In this document: positions 11,376-23,820 of the stretch, in pieces
How positions within the stretch are numbered: the first letter of the stretch is position 1
How the letters are laid out: the number at the start of each line of letters is the position of its first letter
Assembly (NCBI GenBank): GCA_025617745.1
Contig: CM046873.1
Span: 28,905,410 to 28,969,409 of the forward strand
Origin: Heliocidaris erythrogramma
Lineage: Eukaryota; Echinodermata; Echinoidea; Camarodonta; Echinometridae
DNA length: 64,000 nt
Direction: 5' to 3'
Position numbers and translations under genes: made by a program
The notes under the pieces: model-generated
The model's database searches: none
The model's input: only the letters and a program-made list of their open reading frames with translations
Told to the model about the DNA's origin: nothing

Positions 11376-12906
11376 GTAAGTAAAACTAAGCCTAATTTGA
11401 TGAGAGGTCTATATATTAAATGTTTGACCAACTTATCAAAGGCCAATGTTTGACCAACTTTACAAAGACCAAAACCAACAACAAACAATACAGTAGGCCT
11501 ATAGATCTAACTAAGACTGCAGACTGAATAAATGGTGGCTAAACCAAACTTTACTTTAATAGCCCTAGCCTAGGCTAGGTTATGAGCAAATTCAATGAGT
11601 AGATCTAGATCTAGATCCCTGGCTCCAGATCTAACTTAGAATAGATCCAGCTGTCTACTCTAGATATAAAATTCCTAACATTAACATATAAAAACTAAAC
11701 TAAACTAAACTAGATCTAGGCCTAAAGCTTAACTCAAGCCCGGTCCCAAGACCATTTCCAGGTCCAGGAGTCCAGGCAGTGTATCTGGCCTGACAAGCGG
11801 AGGGGGCATATATGGCCATCAATCCGTTTAAAGTCAGACCTAACTATGGTCTGGATATGACTATCATGGTCTAGGCCTAGTGCCTGTAAAATCTACAGAG
11901 AGAGTGATAGAGAGAGACCCCCTCCCCCAAAACAAACAAACAAAAAACAACCCAAAACCCCAAAACAAACGTAACAAAACAAAACAAAACAAAACAAAAA
12001 CACTGCAAATTTCGAACCTGTCACTGAATTTTAACGTAGACCATCAAATTGACATAGGCCTAGGCCTAGTCACATTGACATAGTCACACTATTGTTAGTT
12101 CTTAATTTGTTATGAAGAGCCTAGGCTATGCCTTCTTTGGCCTCGGGGAGGGGGGTTGGGGACGGGGGCTTGTTCTTTATTAGGTCCACATCTAGAGCCT
12201 AGGCCAAATAATATTGGTCTAGATTCTAAGTAAGGCTAGACAGCTGAAAACCGTCTGTTCGGAGGAGTCTTTAAGTACATTTTTTTAATGTTTTACCTTC
12301 TCCTATAGTGAAGCAAGACGTAGTCCAGCGGAACACCCGACGAACAGAGACTGAAGCTTTCGGTCTATTAAAAGTTAGGCAAGCGTCTAGTCTCTATAGG
12401 CCTACTCTGAATTAAAAATATTTCTATCTATATATAGGCCTAGGCCTATTATCAATTTACATGTCCCTAACTAGGTAACATATCTAATTAGAGCTAGACT
12501 ATGTTGATTTAACTTAGATCTAAGTCAGAGACCCTTTTTCTTACTTGTAGGTCTAGATATATCTATATAGGCCTAGGCCTAGTGTTTCTTTTTCTTTGTC
12601 ATTGTTTAGTATAAAAAAGAATGATGTGTATAGTGTAGAGTCTAGAGTTTGACTAACTGTTAGACTCCTCCATATTTTTTGTTTTGTTATTTGTTTGTTT
12701 TAGGTAGTTTTGTTTCTTTTTGTTTTAATCAAAGCATTTTCAGTAGATCTAGAAGCAGTCTAAGTTACAGGACAATAACAATAAAAAAGGAGGAAGAAAA
12801 TAATCATTAGGCCTAGATCAATTTTACATCAGGCAATAAAACTAAAATTTTCAGAGAGATTTTTTTTTTCAGTAGGGCTACAAATCTGCAATAGGGATGT
12901 CAAAGA

Positions 12907-13085
12907 TCTAGCAGTGGCAGATTTAGGGAGGCATGCCCTTTTTGATTGTCAGAGAATTTGAAGGGAAACTGGATAAAAAAAAATCTGATAACTTTTTTTT
13001 TCTTCTTTGCTTGTCAGAAAGTTTTCTGAGATATCCCCCCCCCCCCCTTGACAAAATCCTGATTCCTGGATCCACCCCTTGATCT
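12907..13085. repeat. Poly-C family dispersed repeat
   Basis: Begins GCAGTGGCAGATTTAGGG and ends with the inverted-looking CCTGGATCCACCCC. The interior carries TTTGATTGTCAGAGAATTTG and TTTGCTTGTCAGAAAGTTTT, the family core, and a run of 14 C at about 13034-13047. Inverted ends of the GTGGCGGATCCAGG type recur in at least six other copies in this window. Confidence 0.5.
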
Positions 13086-13506
13086 AGAGTTGATGTAGAT
13101 CTACAATGTATATGTATTATGTACATTCTACTTGCTGTTCATAAACCCGTAAGTCTACATTAAGAAAAAGGTACGAATCCCATCACTTGTTGGGAGCATA
13201 GCAAGTTATGAATCAAATATTATATATCACTAGTGTCTTTATTATGATTTATCTTTTGCCATATCACTAAATAAACTTTTGATAGATTGAAATAGGTCAA
13301 ATTTTATGTTTCACTTTTTTTTTCAAGTTGAATAATTATATAAATTTACATCACAAGACCACCCATTCTATATGAGACTACATGTGGATTTCTAAGATGA
13401 AATAAAAGTCCATTCCATGAAGAAACATTAAAGAACTTTACATATTTATGAACCCGTTTATTTGTAGCCTTATTTTTTGTTATTTTCTTCCTCTATTTTT
13501 TTGCAG

Positions 13507-13624
13507 CATAAAAGAATGGGCCATGATGAACTTCTGGAAACCCAGGCAAATCGCTGTACAAAGACGAGGATATTAAAGGCGAGACACTTTTGCTGAAAGA
13601 TTGCCAGCAAGCTTGAAAGATCTG
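13507..13624 (+). other. Exon-like block
   Basis: Preceded by TTTTTTGCAG and followed by CTG|GTAATT. It stays in frame for about 23 codons when joined to 11161-11375. No domain. Together with 13946-14144 and 14572 onward it suggests a spliced transcript from inside the TIR element. Confidence 0.25.
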
Positions 13625-13945
13625 GTAATTATTTTGTTTCATTCAACTCTAAAATGAAGTTAAAGATTCGTTTGGAGATGGAAACTACTAAGTCGTTTTT
13701 ATATCTAGATACTTTACATACAGTACATCCCCCATCAATTATGTTATTATAATTAAAACATAAAGCACGTCGGAATTCACCTGGTCAAATGATTTCTTTA
13801 CTGTTTTAATTTTTTAAATCATTATTATTGTCAGCATTGTTATTTTGTCTTTTAAAGAAAATTATTATTTTCATTTTGCTTTGTTATTTCTTATCCTGGT
13901 AAAAATACAATAATGATCTAATTTCCTTTCTCACTAAATTTACAG

Positions 13946-14144
13946 GAGAAAGTGCTGAATGTCGTTTGGTCAACATACATGTATAGGCTTGTTTCATGCA
14001 GTCCAAGAACATGAGGAAGAACAAGGGAAGAGAAGTGGAACTGGTGCATCATCATTTCAGGTCATCACACTCCCGATTCCCGTCATCAAGGGAAAACACT
14101 TACTAACGTACTAGTATTGTTGATTTCACATCCTTACCTAGAGA
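13946..14144 (+). other. Exon-like block
   Basis: Acceptor AAATTTACAG precedes it and donor AGA|GTAAGT follows. No frame is open along its full length with a recognisable product, so if transcribed it may be non-coding. Confidence 0.25.
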
Positions 14145-14542
14145 GTAAGTACAATTTTATTTATAGTACAATACATGTAACAATCCAATTGTTTCCCAGT
14201 GCATGAATTCATGGAAATTGGGGATGGGTGTTCATTCAAAGTCGTGTCAAATAGCTGATCTGCTTCGTATTAATAGGGAAATAATTTATACCCTGATCTT
14301 CTATTTACTAACATAAGCTTTGTCATGGTCCTACACAACCATAACATTTAATACATAAACACTGATCATGCATACTTGTGTTATAGTCCCTTGCTATGTT
14401 CAGTGCTGTTTTCTCATCTTATTATAGTTCTTTTCATTCAAGTAAATGTTTAGTTACTTTGATGCATGTGTTTTGTGAAAAAAAATGTTATACAATTGTA
14501 CTAGTCACTTTGTAGCTATGATGTAATGATGTTAGGAAGGCT

Positions 14543-14749
14543 ATATCATTGTTTAATTTTTCATTTTGTAGGGAACACATCTACCTGAGATTGTACCTGG
14601 TAGCTGAAAGGATGCTCCCAAGGACAAGAGAGGTCGAAGCGAATGAACTTTAAGCCATTCATCATTCTCAAATAGCAGTGTCTCCCCCAGTCCATCGGCT
14701 GCTAATATCAATACTCCCTGTGTCACCACACCCATCCTAGGACCCCAGT

Positions 14750-14783
<34 letters not shown>

Positions 14784-16203
14784 ACCCCAGCCCACAAATG
14801 ATCTCACAATGGAGTGTGCAAGGACACACCAAAGGCATAACAAAATGAAGTTGACGGAATCCATTCATTTCAGTTTTCTGAATAACAGTCTTTTTATAGC
14901 CCCTACAACTACATGTACGTTACTTCTCTTCCTTAATTTGCTACATGTTATGCATTACCACCGGTTAGATTGTTATTAGTCTGCAATAAGTAATTTCTTT
15001 AGTGGGGACATTTAAACTTTTGCCAAATCTCTATTTCAAAATCTAACTGTGGTTAATGTCGTTGAATATCAAGTTACGTCCGCCCCTCTCCCCCCCCCCC
15101 CCTTACATATAATCATTAGGCCATTGCAGCTTTAATATCGGGATTGAGGTGCATTTTACAGCATGTCCCAAGTATTTTAGAGGGGAGTGGGTGTCGGAGC
15201 AAATTGTATTTGCTTACTACATCATACATTCTTGGGGGATGAATTTAATTTGCACTCTAATGGAGCTTGAACTTTATTTACATACCTTACAATACCATAA
15301 TTTATAAGATATTTAGTTTATTTGGTTTCATATTTGCATGATTTTTTTAATGTACTATTTTAAGGGAAATCCATATTGGTCTATTTGTTAAAGGTGCTTG
15401 TAGTAATTTATCCCATTAAAGATTTGAATTACAGTATTAAATCCCCTTTTTTAGTCTTTTAAATATTTTTGGTTTTTGTATTGTTTGTATCGTCCAATTA
15501 CAGTTTTTTCAGCTCTCAAACAGAATACAATAGGCACTGAACTTGTTACAAATTTTGAAAGAGAGAGGGGCAGGGACATGGAGAGAGAGAGAGAGGGGGG
15601 GGGGTGGGGTAGAGAGAAAGAGAGAGAGAGAAGAAATGGGGAATTACATTTAAAAGTATGTTGTGCTTTTTTTTAATGAAACTCTGAAAATAGGTTCTTT
15701 TGAGTCATTTTAAGATGTACCGTAATATGGGGTAAAACTTTTGCTTTGTTGAGAAAATAGCAGATTTTTCTAAAAATTTTATTTATTTATTTATTGCAAC
15801 CACGTAAAAAGTTTAACACAGTTGGATTTTTACAATAAAGAGTTGTTCCGTCATACACTGAAATATTTAAAATATAAACACATAGGAAGCGACCATGAGT
15901 TTGAGATAACTTATAATTATAGAAAAAGAAAACAAAAATTTCCGTTAGTCCACCAAGAAATTCAAGTACTTTCCTAATGTTTGGAGGTACCCAAAATCCA
16001 TATAAAATATATAAGCCTGCACAACTATTTTCAGTTCAGAAAATATATTTTTCTGGTCATTTTGTGCATAAAATATGGTAAAGAGTGAGTGTATAAGACA
16101 AAACTGCCCCCTCCCCATATAATGTGCGATGGTTGTGTGCCGCGGAGAATACCACCATTTTCACACCAAATTTATGTTTCAAAGCAGTGGCGGATTCAGG
16201 GGG
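14543..16203 (+). repeat. Tandem duplication, copy 1 (1,661 bp)
   Basis: This unit is repeated immediately downstream with very high identity. It starts ATATCATTGTTTAATTTTTC and ends GCAGTGGCGGATTCAGGGGG. It includes an acceptor-like TTTTGTAG at 14571, a short frame ending VAERMLPRTREVEANEL with its stop codon, a run of 33 C (14751-14783), GA-rich microsatellite near 15560-15630, and AT-rich spacer. The junction between copies is clean. Confidence 0.95.
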
Positions 16204-16410
16204 ATATCATTGTTTAATTTTTCATTTTGTAGGGAACACATCTACCTGAGATTGTACCTGGTAGCTGAAAGGATGCTCCCAAGGACAAGAGAGGTCGAAG
16301 CGAATGAACTTTAAGCCATTCATCATTCTCAAATAGCAGTGTCTCCCCCAGTCCATCGGCTGCTAATATCAATACTCCCTGTGTCACCACACCCATCCTA
16401 GGACCCCAGT

Positions 16411-16447
<37 letters not shown>

Positions 16448-17859
16448 CACAGTCCACAAATGATCTCACAATGGAGTGTGCAAGGACACACCAAAGGCAT
16501 AACAAAATGAAGTTGACGGAATCCATTCATTTCAGTTTTCTGAATAACAGTCTTTTTATAGCCCTTCAACTACATGTACGTTACTTCTCTTCCTTAATTT
16601 GCTACATGTTATGCATTACCACCGGTTAGATTGTTATTAGTCTGCAATAAGTAATTTCTTTAGTGGGGACATTTAAACTTTTGCCAAATCTCTATTTCAA
16701 AATCTAACTGTGGTTAATTTCGTTGAATATCAAGTTACGTCCGCCCCTCTCCCCCCCCCCCTTACATATAATCATTAGGCCATTGCAGCTTTAATATCGG
16801 GATTGAGGTGCATTTTACAGCATGTCCCAAGTATTTTAGAGGGGAGTGGGTGTCGGAGCAAATTGTATTTGCTTACTACATCATACATTCTTGGGGGATG
16901 AATTTAATTTGCACTCTAATGGAGCTTGAACTTTATTTACATACCTTACAATACCATAATTTATAAGATATTTAGTTTATTTGGTTTCATATTTGCATGA
17001 TTTTTTTAATGTACTATTTTAAGGGAAATCCATATTGGTCTATTTGTTAAAGGTGCTTGTAGTAATTTATCCCATTAAAGATTTGAATTACAGTATTAAA
17101 TCCCCTTTTTTAGTCTTTTAAATATTTTTGGTTTTTGTATTGTTTGTATCGTCCAATTACAGTTTTTTCAGCTCTCAAACAGAATACAATAGGCACTGAA
17201 CTTGTTACAAATTTTGAAAGAGAGAGGGGCAGGGACATGGAGAGAGAGAGAGAGGGGGGTGGGGTAGAGAGAAAGAGAGAGAGAGAAGAAATGGGGAATT
17301 ACATTTAAAAGTATGTTGTGTTTTTTTTTAATGAAACTCTGAAAATAGGTTCTTTTGAGTCATTTTAAGATGTACCGTAATATGGGGTAAAGCTTTTGCT
17401 TTGTTGAGAAAATATCAGCAGATTTTTTTAAAATTTATTTATTTATTTATTGCAACCACGTAAAAAGTTTAACACAGTTGGATTTTTACAATAAAGAGTT
17501 GTTCCGTCATACACTGAAATATTTAAAATATAAACACATAGGAAGCGACCATGAGTTTGAGATAACTTATAATTATAGAAAAAGAAAACAAAAATTTCCG
17601 TTAGTCCACCAAGAAATTCAAGTACTTTCCTAATGTTTGGAGGTACCCAAAATCCATATAAAATATATAAGCCTGCACAACTATTTTCAGTTAAGAAAAT
17701 ATATTTTTCTGGTCATTTTGTGCATAAAATATGGTAAAGAGTGAGTGTATAAGACAAAACTGCCCCTCCCCATATAATGTGCGATGGTTGTGTGCCGCGG
17801 AGAATACCACCATTTTCACACCAAATTTATGTTCCAAAGCAGTGGCGGATTCAGGGGGA
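16204..17859 (+). repeat. Tandem duplication, copy 2
   Basis: Near-identical copy of 14543-16203. Differences are mainly homopolymer lengths (34 C at 16412-16445 against 33; shorter C and G runs elsewhere) and a few substitutions such as AATTTCG for AATGTCG near 16719. The unit runs straight into the poly-C family repeat whose first bases also form the duplication breakpoint. Confidence 0.95.
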
Positions 17860-18066
17860 GGGGTACATTCGGCCCGTGCCCCCTCTTTTGGAAGAAAAAT
17901 ATGCATTGTGCCCCCCCCCCCCCCCATTTTAGAACGAAAACCCTTTTTTTTTTGCTTGTCAGAGAATTATGGAGGGGAACTGGACCCCCCTTCCCCGCCC
18001 CCACTGAGCGAATTTTGGAGGTATGGCAAAAAAAATAATTGTTTTTTAGTTCCACCCCCCCCCCCC
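17839..18066 (+). repeat. Poly-C family dispersed repeat
   Basis: Starts AGTGGCGGATTCAGGGGG, then poly-C, then TTTTGCTTGTCAGAGAATTA followed by TGGAGGGGAACTGGACCCCC and GCGAATTTTGGAGGTATGGC. The same order of blocks is found at 38950-39170 (plus) and 31860-32160 (minus), so this is a defined repeat family and not random low-complexity DNA. Confidence 0.7.
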
Positions 18067-18505
18067 CGGAAAATTGCTTGAATTATTCCGAATAGACAAC
18101 AAAGATCATCAATTTTATGTAGGCCTATAATAATGAAGAAAGAAAACCTAGCTGTGATTATTCCGAATAAACAACAGCAAATATCACTTTTGTAATTCTT
18201 CAACATAGTCACATGACCAATTTAACAACTTTTAGAGCATCCAAATAAAGAATAAATGATTTCAAGATTTAAAAATATAAAACTTCCGTCTTATCTGTAA
18301 AATTATTTTGATGACTATAATGATGAATTTGAAATGAATTCTATCACGACATTCTCATCATCAAAGACGACATCACCCTCTCTCCAGCACGACTTTTTAG
18401 CGAATGTCGTGAGCGGTGTGCACTGTTTTTTTGCCGTTTATCGTGTAGCATGTCGTGCTGTCGTGTCGTTTGTCGTGTGTCGTGTTTGGTGTGAATCCGC
18501 CTTAA

Positions 18506-19324
18506 GAAGGGAGAGTTCTGTAGGTATAGGAGGGAAGTTCTGTGGAGAGGGAAGTTCTATTTGGCCCGGAGGTTCTGTGGGCCTGGGGAATGAGCCAGCC
18601 GAACTCGTGAAAACTACTTATATTTATGCTCTCTATACGTACGTGGGAGAAAACCTGTCTTGGCCGCACGATCTGATTGGCCAACGCATAATCTACATTA
18701 CTTACAGCGCACGACGCGCCTTTTTCTACACGTCGCGAAAACCTATCTTAACGATAAATTGTTAAGAAAATGCTTATTTATTCTTCTTTCAATACATCAT
18801 ATAACAAATGAAATATCTTATACCAAAGACAAATCTATATTACAATGTTTTATATAATTATTAGATTATAACTTATAACAATTAATTCATAATAAGTGAT
18901 TTAGTTTGTAATTCATGCTTTTGTTGGATCGAAAATTATCATAGCTAAACAATACGTCATAGTACACGAATGCGCGTACGACGGACTTGCTTTGTATCAA
19001 ACAACGCAATAATTTCCAATATTTTCTCGACACATATCAAGAAAAACATTCAGACATGTAATCTATTTTGTGAATAATTGCCGAGTCCACGGAATTCTTC
19101 AGTCTATTCGTGATCACTGATTTCATAAAAGCTATATTTGGATGTAAAGTTTGAACAACTGAAATGTCGGAGCTAGCTAATTTCGTTACTATATACATAG
19201 ACCTACCTTCCAGTGCGAACTGCAGTGTATGATACACGTACAAGGTAAGCTACACGTTATCATCGCGTAAATAATAAAGAGACGGGGTGGCTCGTTACAT
19301 TATCATTATGATCATTATTATTGT

Positions 19325-19362
<38 letters not shown>

Positions 19363-20979
19363 ATAGTAGTAGAAGTAATATTAGGGCCAAATATGACACT
19401 ACTGATTAGAGTGCATAAATCTATTGTAGGCCTAGTTAGTCTCCTCTTTGAAAAGATGAAGAGGGTGAGGATGAGTGTTTGTGTGATTTTTTTTCTTAAT
19501 ACAGGATAATGCTTCTCTACCTCGTCTATTCTACAACAGATGATTATGATGATGATGAAGAGGAATGCTTACCTATGAGAATGAAGACAAATTCTGAGAG
19601 GAACAATTACTACTTAGCTACTTCAGTTTTGCATGGTAGGCATATGATTTATGAGTAAGATTGCTATCAGCCTTCAGGGGCATCAATGTGTTTTTTCGGA
19701 GGGGGGGGGAGGGGCAAAACAGCCTAATAGCACCCTTCATGATTTTTTTTCAACGCCTCTTAATTACCAGCTTCTCCAAGGTAACATGAGTCAGGGAAAT
19801 ATAATTTTTTTTTATTTATTTATTTATTTATTTTTTTGGGGGGGGGAACAAAACTATATTATTTGCCCTCCTACTGCCCACCTACCACCCCATAATCAAC
19901 GCCCCTGGTTGCTATTAGTACCTCAAGGTACACATCTTTTTTTTTGGTTTAAGAAGCCATTTTCTTGTGACTTTACTAATTTAGTTTCTTTTGGATAGCC
20001 TTGAAAATTTTATCTGTCCAACTGGACAAACGTCTTTCCTCTTTAAATACTTTTGAGAATTCCCACTTATTGTTCTATTAATTTCATTGAAGGTTCATTG
20101 TTAACTATAATTAGGAAACTCTTTCAAATTCTAATTGTTGCTTGTTAAATTATAAATACACATTGGCCATAGAAAACCACTTTTTATGTACACAAGGGCC
20201 CATTCTAGATGATTTTCCCACTTTTTTTTATCAATTCTAATTGGCATCCCTGTTATTTAAAACTATAGAATTAGATCTGTGTGTTTGTCCTCCCCCCCCC
20301 CCCCCCCCCCCCCCCATTTTTCTTTAGTTAGACTTTTAATACTAGTATGCAATATATATGTACCAACTAAAAGGAAGATGAATCATTTAATTAATATTTC
20401 TTAGAACTGTCAACAAGACTCAACATTATCTTTGTTTTTCAAGAGTATTACATGGTGTGTGTCTTAAACAAAACTATAGATGGTCAATTATTTATTTTAA
20501 TTATTATATCTTCTTTTGTGGGGTATAGTGGGTAAATAAATTAATATATCTATTTCTCCAGTGAAAATTCTAATATTTTACCTCTTGACTAGGGATTGAA
20601 ATTAGTAATGTATGATTCATTTAGATTGAAATTCATATTTTTTTTAATGCATGTACATATTTGTTCTACTGTCAAGATGAGAATGATATTATATATGACC
20701 TTGACAAGTCAGCTGTAATATAACTCTTGAAAGAGTAAGGAAAAGAATTGAACGTATATTTAAGAAGTAACACAATGTCTAAACATCTCTATGACTGTTC
20801 TCATTTCTGCATGTAGGAAAATATTCATTAAAATGTGAGAAAATCTAACTGTATTTCTGAATCCACGTGTGCAAATAATTGCACCTTAAATCTTGATTGT
20901 AAGAAAGATATAATGTAATTAAAAATTGTGAACATGATAAAGGTCATCTCGCGTTATATCAATGACAACCATACGGGTG
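18506..20979. other. Gene-free stretch with simple repeats
   Basis: Contains an inverted CCAAT-type GATTGGCCAACGC near 18675 and a donor-like AAG|GTAAGC near 19242, but no exon with a domain. Also present are a TTTATTTATTTATTTA run near 19810 and 24 consecutive C at 20292-20315. Confidence 0.3.
19326..19380. repeat. (TAG)n microsatellite
   Basis: About fifteen TAG units, interrupted by TAA near the 3' end. The open frame across it is an artefact of the repeat. Confidence 0.9.
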
Positions 20980-21490
20980 ACTGGGGGGGGGGGGGTAAAA
21001 TAAACCAGGACATGTGATGGAGGTGTGTGTATGAGAGAGAGAGAGAGAGGAAGAAAGGAAGAAAAAAAGATGAGAAAAGGTGAAAGAGAAGATTTGATGA
21101 ATATGGGGGGGGGGGGGGGAGTTAGCCAGCCTCCAAGATTTTTTTTTCCTCCAAAATAAACCAGGACGTGTGTATGAGAGAGAGAGAGAGAGAGAGAGAA
21201 AAAAAAAAGAGAGGGAAGAAAAAAAAGATGAGAAAAGGTAAAAGACAAGATTTGATGAAAATTGAGGGGGGGGATTGATTATTTTTTTCTTAGCTAGCCC
21301 TCAGAGAATTGTTTTTTTCGCCTCCAAAATTCGCTCGTGGGGGGGGGGGGGGGCGGAGTTTTGTTTTCCTCCATAATTCTCTGACAAGCAAAAAAGAATT
21401 TAAAAAAAAGGTTATAAAAAGTTCTAAAAGAAAGCGGTTGCACACTTTAGGCCTATAATTTTTTTTTAATTTTTTTTTTTTTTGGGGGGG
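20980..21490. repeat. Poly-G and GA-repeat block, two related copies
   Basis: Poly-G runs at about 20983-20994, 21105-21119, 21340-21352 and 21484-21493 alternate with (GA)n and with AAATAAACCAGGACRTGTG, which occurs twice. The right part carries CCATAATTCTCTGACAAGCAAAAAA, the minus-strand core of the poly-C family. No coding content. Confidence 0.6.
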
Positions 21491-22249
21491 GGGGTCAAAA
21501 GCTGTTAGGGGGCAGTCTGTCCCTTGGTTGAGAACTAAAATGGCCGGGTTTTCAAGGTTCATATTTCTCTTTTAAATAAAGGTACATGTATGTTCACAAT
21601 TATGAGAATTAACAAACTTGGCATCAGTGCGAAAGTTGCCCCTCAAGAAAATCTAAGGATACCTCTTCCTCTACACCTGATATTTTATTCCTACCTTTGC
21701 CTTCAATAAACTTTATCCTACTGGTCAAAGATAGTAAATTTATTAATTTCTTTGAAAAATTACTTGTTATAAATGTAAAAGTTTTTGTCTTAATTCGTGA
21801 GATGTGATAAATGTGAACAACATGTATTTATCTTAATAACTAAGATATACAACTCGTTGAACTCGACCAAGTAATGTTATTTAAGTGGAACGAGTGATAA
21901 CCCTTTTCTGCTGACAATCCTGTCAATTTGCAATTAATCACATGCCATGCATGCTGGGACCTAATTATAAAGATTTATTGACACCATATGAATGACGCCC
22001 ATTCGTCAATTATCGATGCGCCGTTATTAGCCAAGTGCTGAATACATTAGCATACATGAATAGATTAAGCGGATTTGACCTTTCTTAATGCGCATGCGTG
22101 ACACTGGTCCACATTTATATTTTACTTGCTTGTAAAGCTTACACACGTTAGGGGAGCATCGTACAAAATGGATAATGCATAGGGGCTTCGGGCGCGTTCA
22201 AATCGTGCCCAAATGTTACAGCGTAATGGCGGCCGCTTTAGGGGCTTGA

Positions 22250-22293
22250 GAAAAACCGAGGCGCTTGCGCCGAGGGCCTCTTGACACCCGACC
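22250..22293. repeat. 44-bp inverted repeat, left arm
   Basis: ACCGAGGCGCTTGCGCCGAG and the following bases to about 22303 are matched in reverse complement at about 23134-23178. The arms enclose the RecQ-like exon. The sequence is itself GC-palindromic (GGCGCTTGCGCC). It may be the ends of a transposable unit or a duplicated gene flank. Confidence 0.5.
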
Positions 22294-22775
22294 TGAATTA
22301 TATATTCATGAGGCACGATTTCCTACTGAATTATGCATGAGACGTGAATAGTTAGATAACCGCGGCGATTGCCCAGCAAATTGGCCAATGAAATCTCAAG
22401 GATTTCTTACTTAAGTTCTGGACTAGTCTATTATTATTATTATTATTTTTTTTTTTTTTGGGGGGGGGGGGGGGATTGCGTAAATCTCTTGCTCAAAATA
22501 CATTCACAGACAAGCACATTATAAGAATTCGATCTCTAGCTTACAAACCATGGTAATTTGAAATAAGACAAATGTACATATTCCTCAAGAGATCATCATA
22601 TATTTACAAATAATGAAGAATGGGCAATAAAAGTCACCGTTCAACAATAGATGCATCTCCATCAATTCTGATGTAACCAAGGAGTTACCAGCAACTTCAC
22701 TGCCCGGCAAGGCCCCGGGCCGGGGATCCGCCAGGCCCTCGCGAATCACTCTCCATCCCTGGCCCACGGAGGTAA

Positions 22776-22982
22776 TCAGCACAGAGCGGTTAGCGCGTGA
22801 AAAATAACACTTTTTCCATAGCCACTAGGCAGATTCACAAAAACATCTTGTCCTTTAAGTGCAGATTTGATTGCATCAACTTGCAAATCTTTGAATCTGT
22901 CAATCTTCAACATTCTAGCGGCATATTCTAAGCTCTTACAAATATCGTCATCACTCGTCGTGGAAGAAACGTTGAACGCCAT
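22776..22982 (-). CDS. First exon of a RecQ-like DNA helicase (fragment)
   Basis: The 68-residue frame starts with ATG at 22982. After a short acidic lead it reads like the N-terminal helicase region of the RecQ family: FKDLQVDAIKSALKGQDVF, then LPSGYGKSVIF, which holds the Walker A lysine (GYGKS). Family members bind and hydrolyse ATP to unwind DNA. The frame ends 13 residues after this motif, far short of a full helicase of several hundred residues, and I find no later helicase motif (DEAH, QxxGRAGR) on this strand to the left. It is therefore a 5' exon whose partners are missing, or a duplicated fragment. The 44-bp inverted repeat on either side supports a mobile or duplicated origin. Confidence 0.6.
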   Translation of the reverse strand: MAFNVSSTTSDDDICKSLEYAARMLKIDRFKDLQVDAIKSALKGQDVFVNLPSGYGKSVIFHALTALC

Positions 22983-23133
22983 TTTGGGCTGCGATTAATT
23001 AATATGTAAGAAATAGCGTGCAGTCGAGTCATGAATATTTAACATTACGTCATGGTAGCTCGCGCTTATTGGATGATTTTCACCGACCAAAATTTGGTCG
23101 GAATATTCGTCAAAACAATGAAATACAAAAGAA

Positions 23134-23178
23134 ATTCAGATCAGGTGTCAAGAGGCCCTCGGCGCAAGCGCCTCGGTC
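23134..23178. repeat. 44-bp inverted repeat, right arm
   Basis: Reverse complement of the 22.25-kb arm, beginning ATTCAGATCAGGTGTCAAGA and running through GGCGCAAGCGCC. It lies about 150 bp upstream of the minus-strand RecQ-like start codon, where its own promoter would be. Confidence 0.5.
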
Positions 23179-23483
23179 TTTCTGGCTTGCTTCGCTCGCC
23201 AGAAATTTTGCCCCCATATCGCCAAGGATTTCAGCAGTGCCATGGGCCTCGACAAGAGGCTATGCTAATGGGGGCTTCAGGAGATATGAAATGTCTCTCG
23301 GGGGGGGGGGGGGGCGGGGCGGAGCCTAAATACGCTTAAATACGCTTAGATTGAATGGTGACGCTGTAGCTTATATGCAATGAGGCAAATCCGCGGGTGC
23401 TACCTTTTCGTCTATACTATTTAATTTGTCTATGAGCACAACTAGCACATTGCGCGTTCGTTGTGTATTCACATTTTAACATC

Positions 23484-23820
23484 ATGGCGCAAAATAAACC
23501 GAAACCGAAACTCAGCTAAACATAGCAATGATGCTACACAGAAAGCCAAAGACCAAAATTATGAAAGTATAAGACAAGAAGTGAATGTTGTAGGAGTAAA
23601 CGAACGGAGCCTACAAACTATAAAGGACAAATGGCAGGCACTTAAGAAGACTGTCAAGGAGAAAGTCGCTAACAGTGCACGCTTGCAGAGAAAGGAACGT
23701 GGAAAAACTGGCGAAGGAGAAAATCCTACACTCGATGATCCCGATGTGCTAGATGGCTTGAATGAAGATGAAAAGGAAACACTTGAAGTTATACCCCCTG
23801 AACGAATAATAGGTAGGTCT
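23484..23820 (+). pseudogene. Myb/SANT-like DNA-binding protein remnant
   Basis: ATG at 23484 opens MAQNKPKPKLS and then a stop. The reading then continues one frame over as a lysine-rich helical segment, including RQEVNVVGVNERSLQTIKDK and WQALKKTVKEKVAN, to a donor-like ATAG|GTAGGT near 23814. Order and composition resemble the third helix and tail of Myb/SANT-like proteins such as those encoded beside PIF/Harbinger transposases (NAIF1 type). The first helices are missing or lost to a deletion with frameshift. No transposase frame lies nearby. The function of an intact relative would be DNA binding; this copy looks dead. Assignment rests on pattern only. Confidence 0.4.

Larger units (their letters stand above)
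10887..18502. mobile_element. 7.6-kb TIR element, PIF/Harbinger-like
   Basis: The left end AGGCGGATTCACACCAAACA at 10887 is matched by its reverse complement ending at 18502. The inverted repeat runs about 50 bp, with subterminal CACGAC repeats on both sides. TAA sits immediately outside each end (10884-10886, 18503-18505), a 3-bp duplication as expected of PIF/Harbinger elements. No DDE transposase or Myb-like frame is visible over 7.6 kb, so the copy is non-autonomous. It contains exon-like blocks and a 1.66-kb tandem duplication. Superfamily is inferred only from target length and ends. Confidence 0.75.

Noticed and set aside
14553-14864. Poly-glycine protein on the minus strand (and its copy near 16214-16459)
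   Set aside because: The glycine run is the translation of a C homopolymer that differs in length between the two copies.
17731-18212. Several overlapping Pro/Gly-rich frames
   Set aside because: Translations of the poly-C family repeat in all frames.
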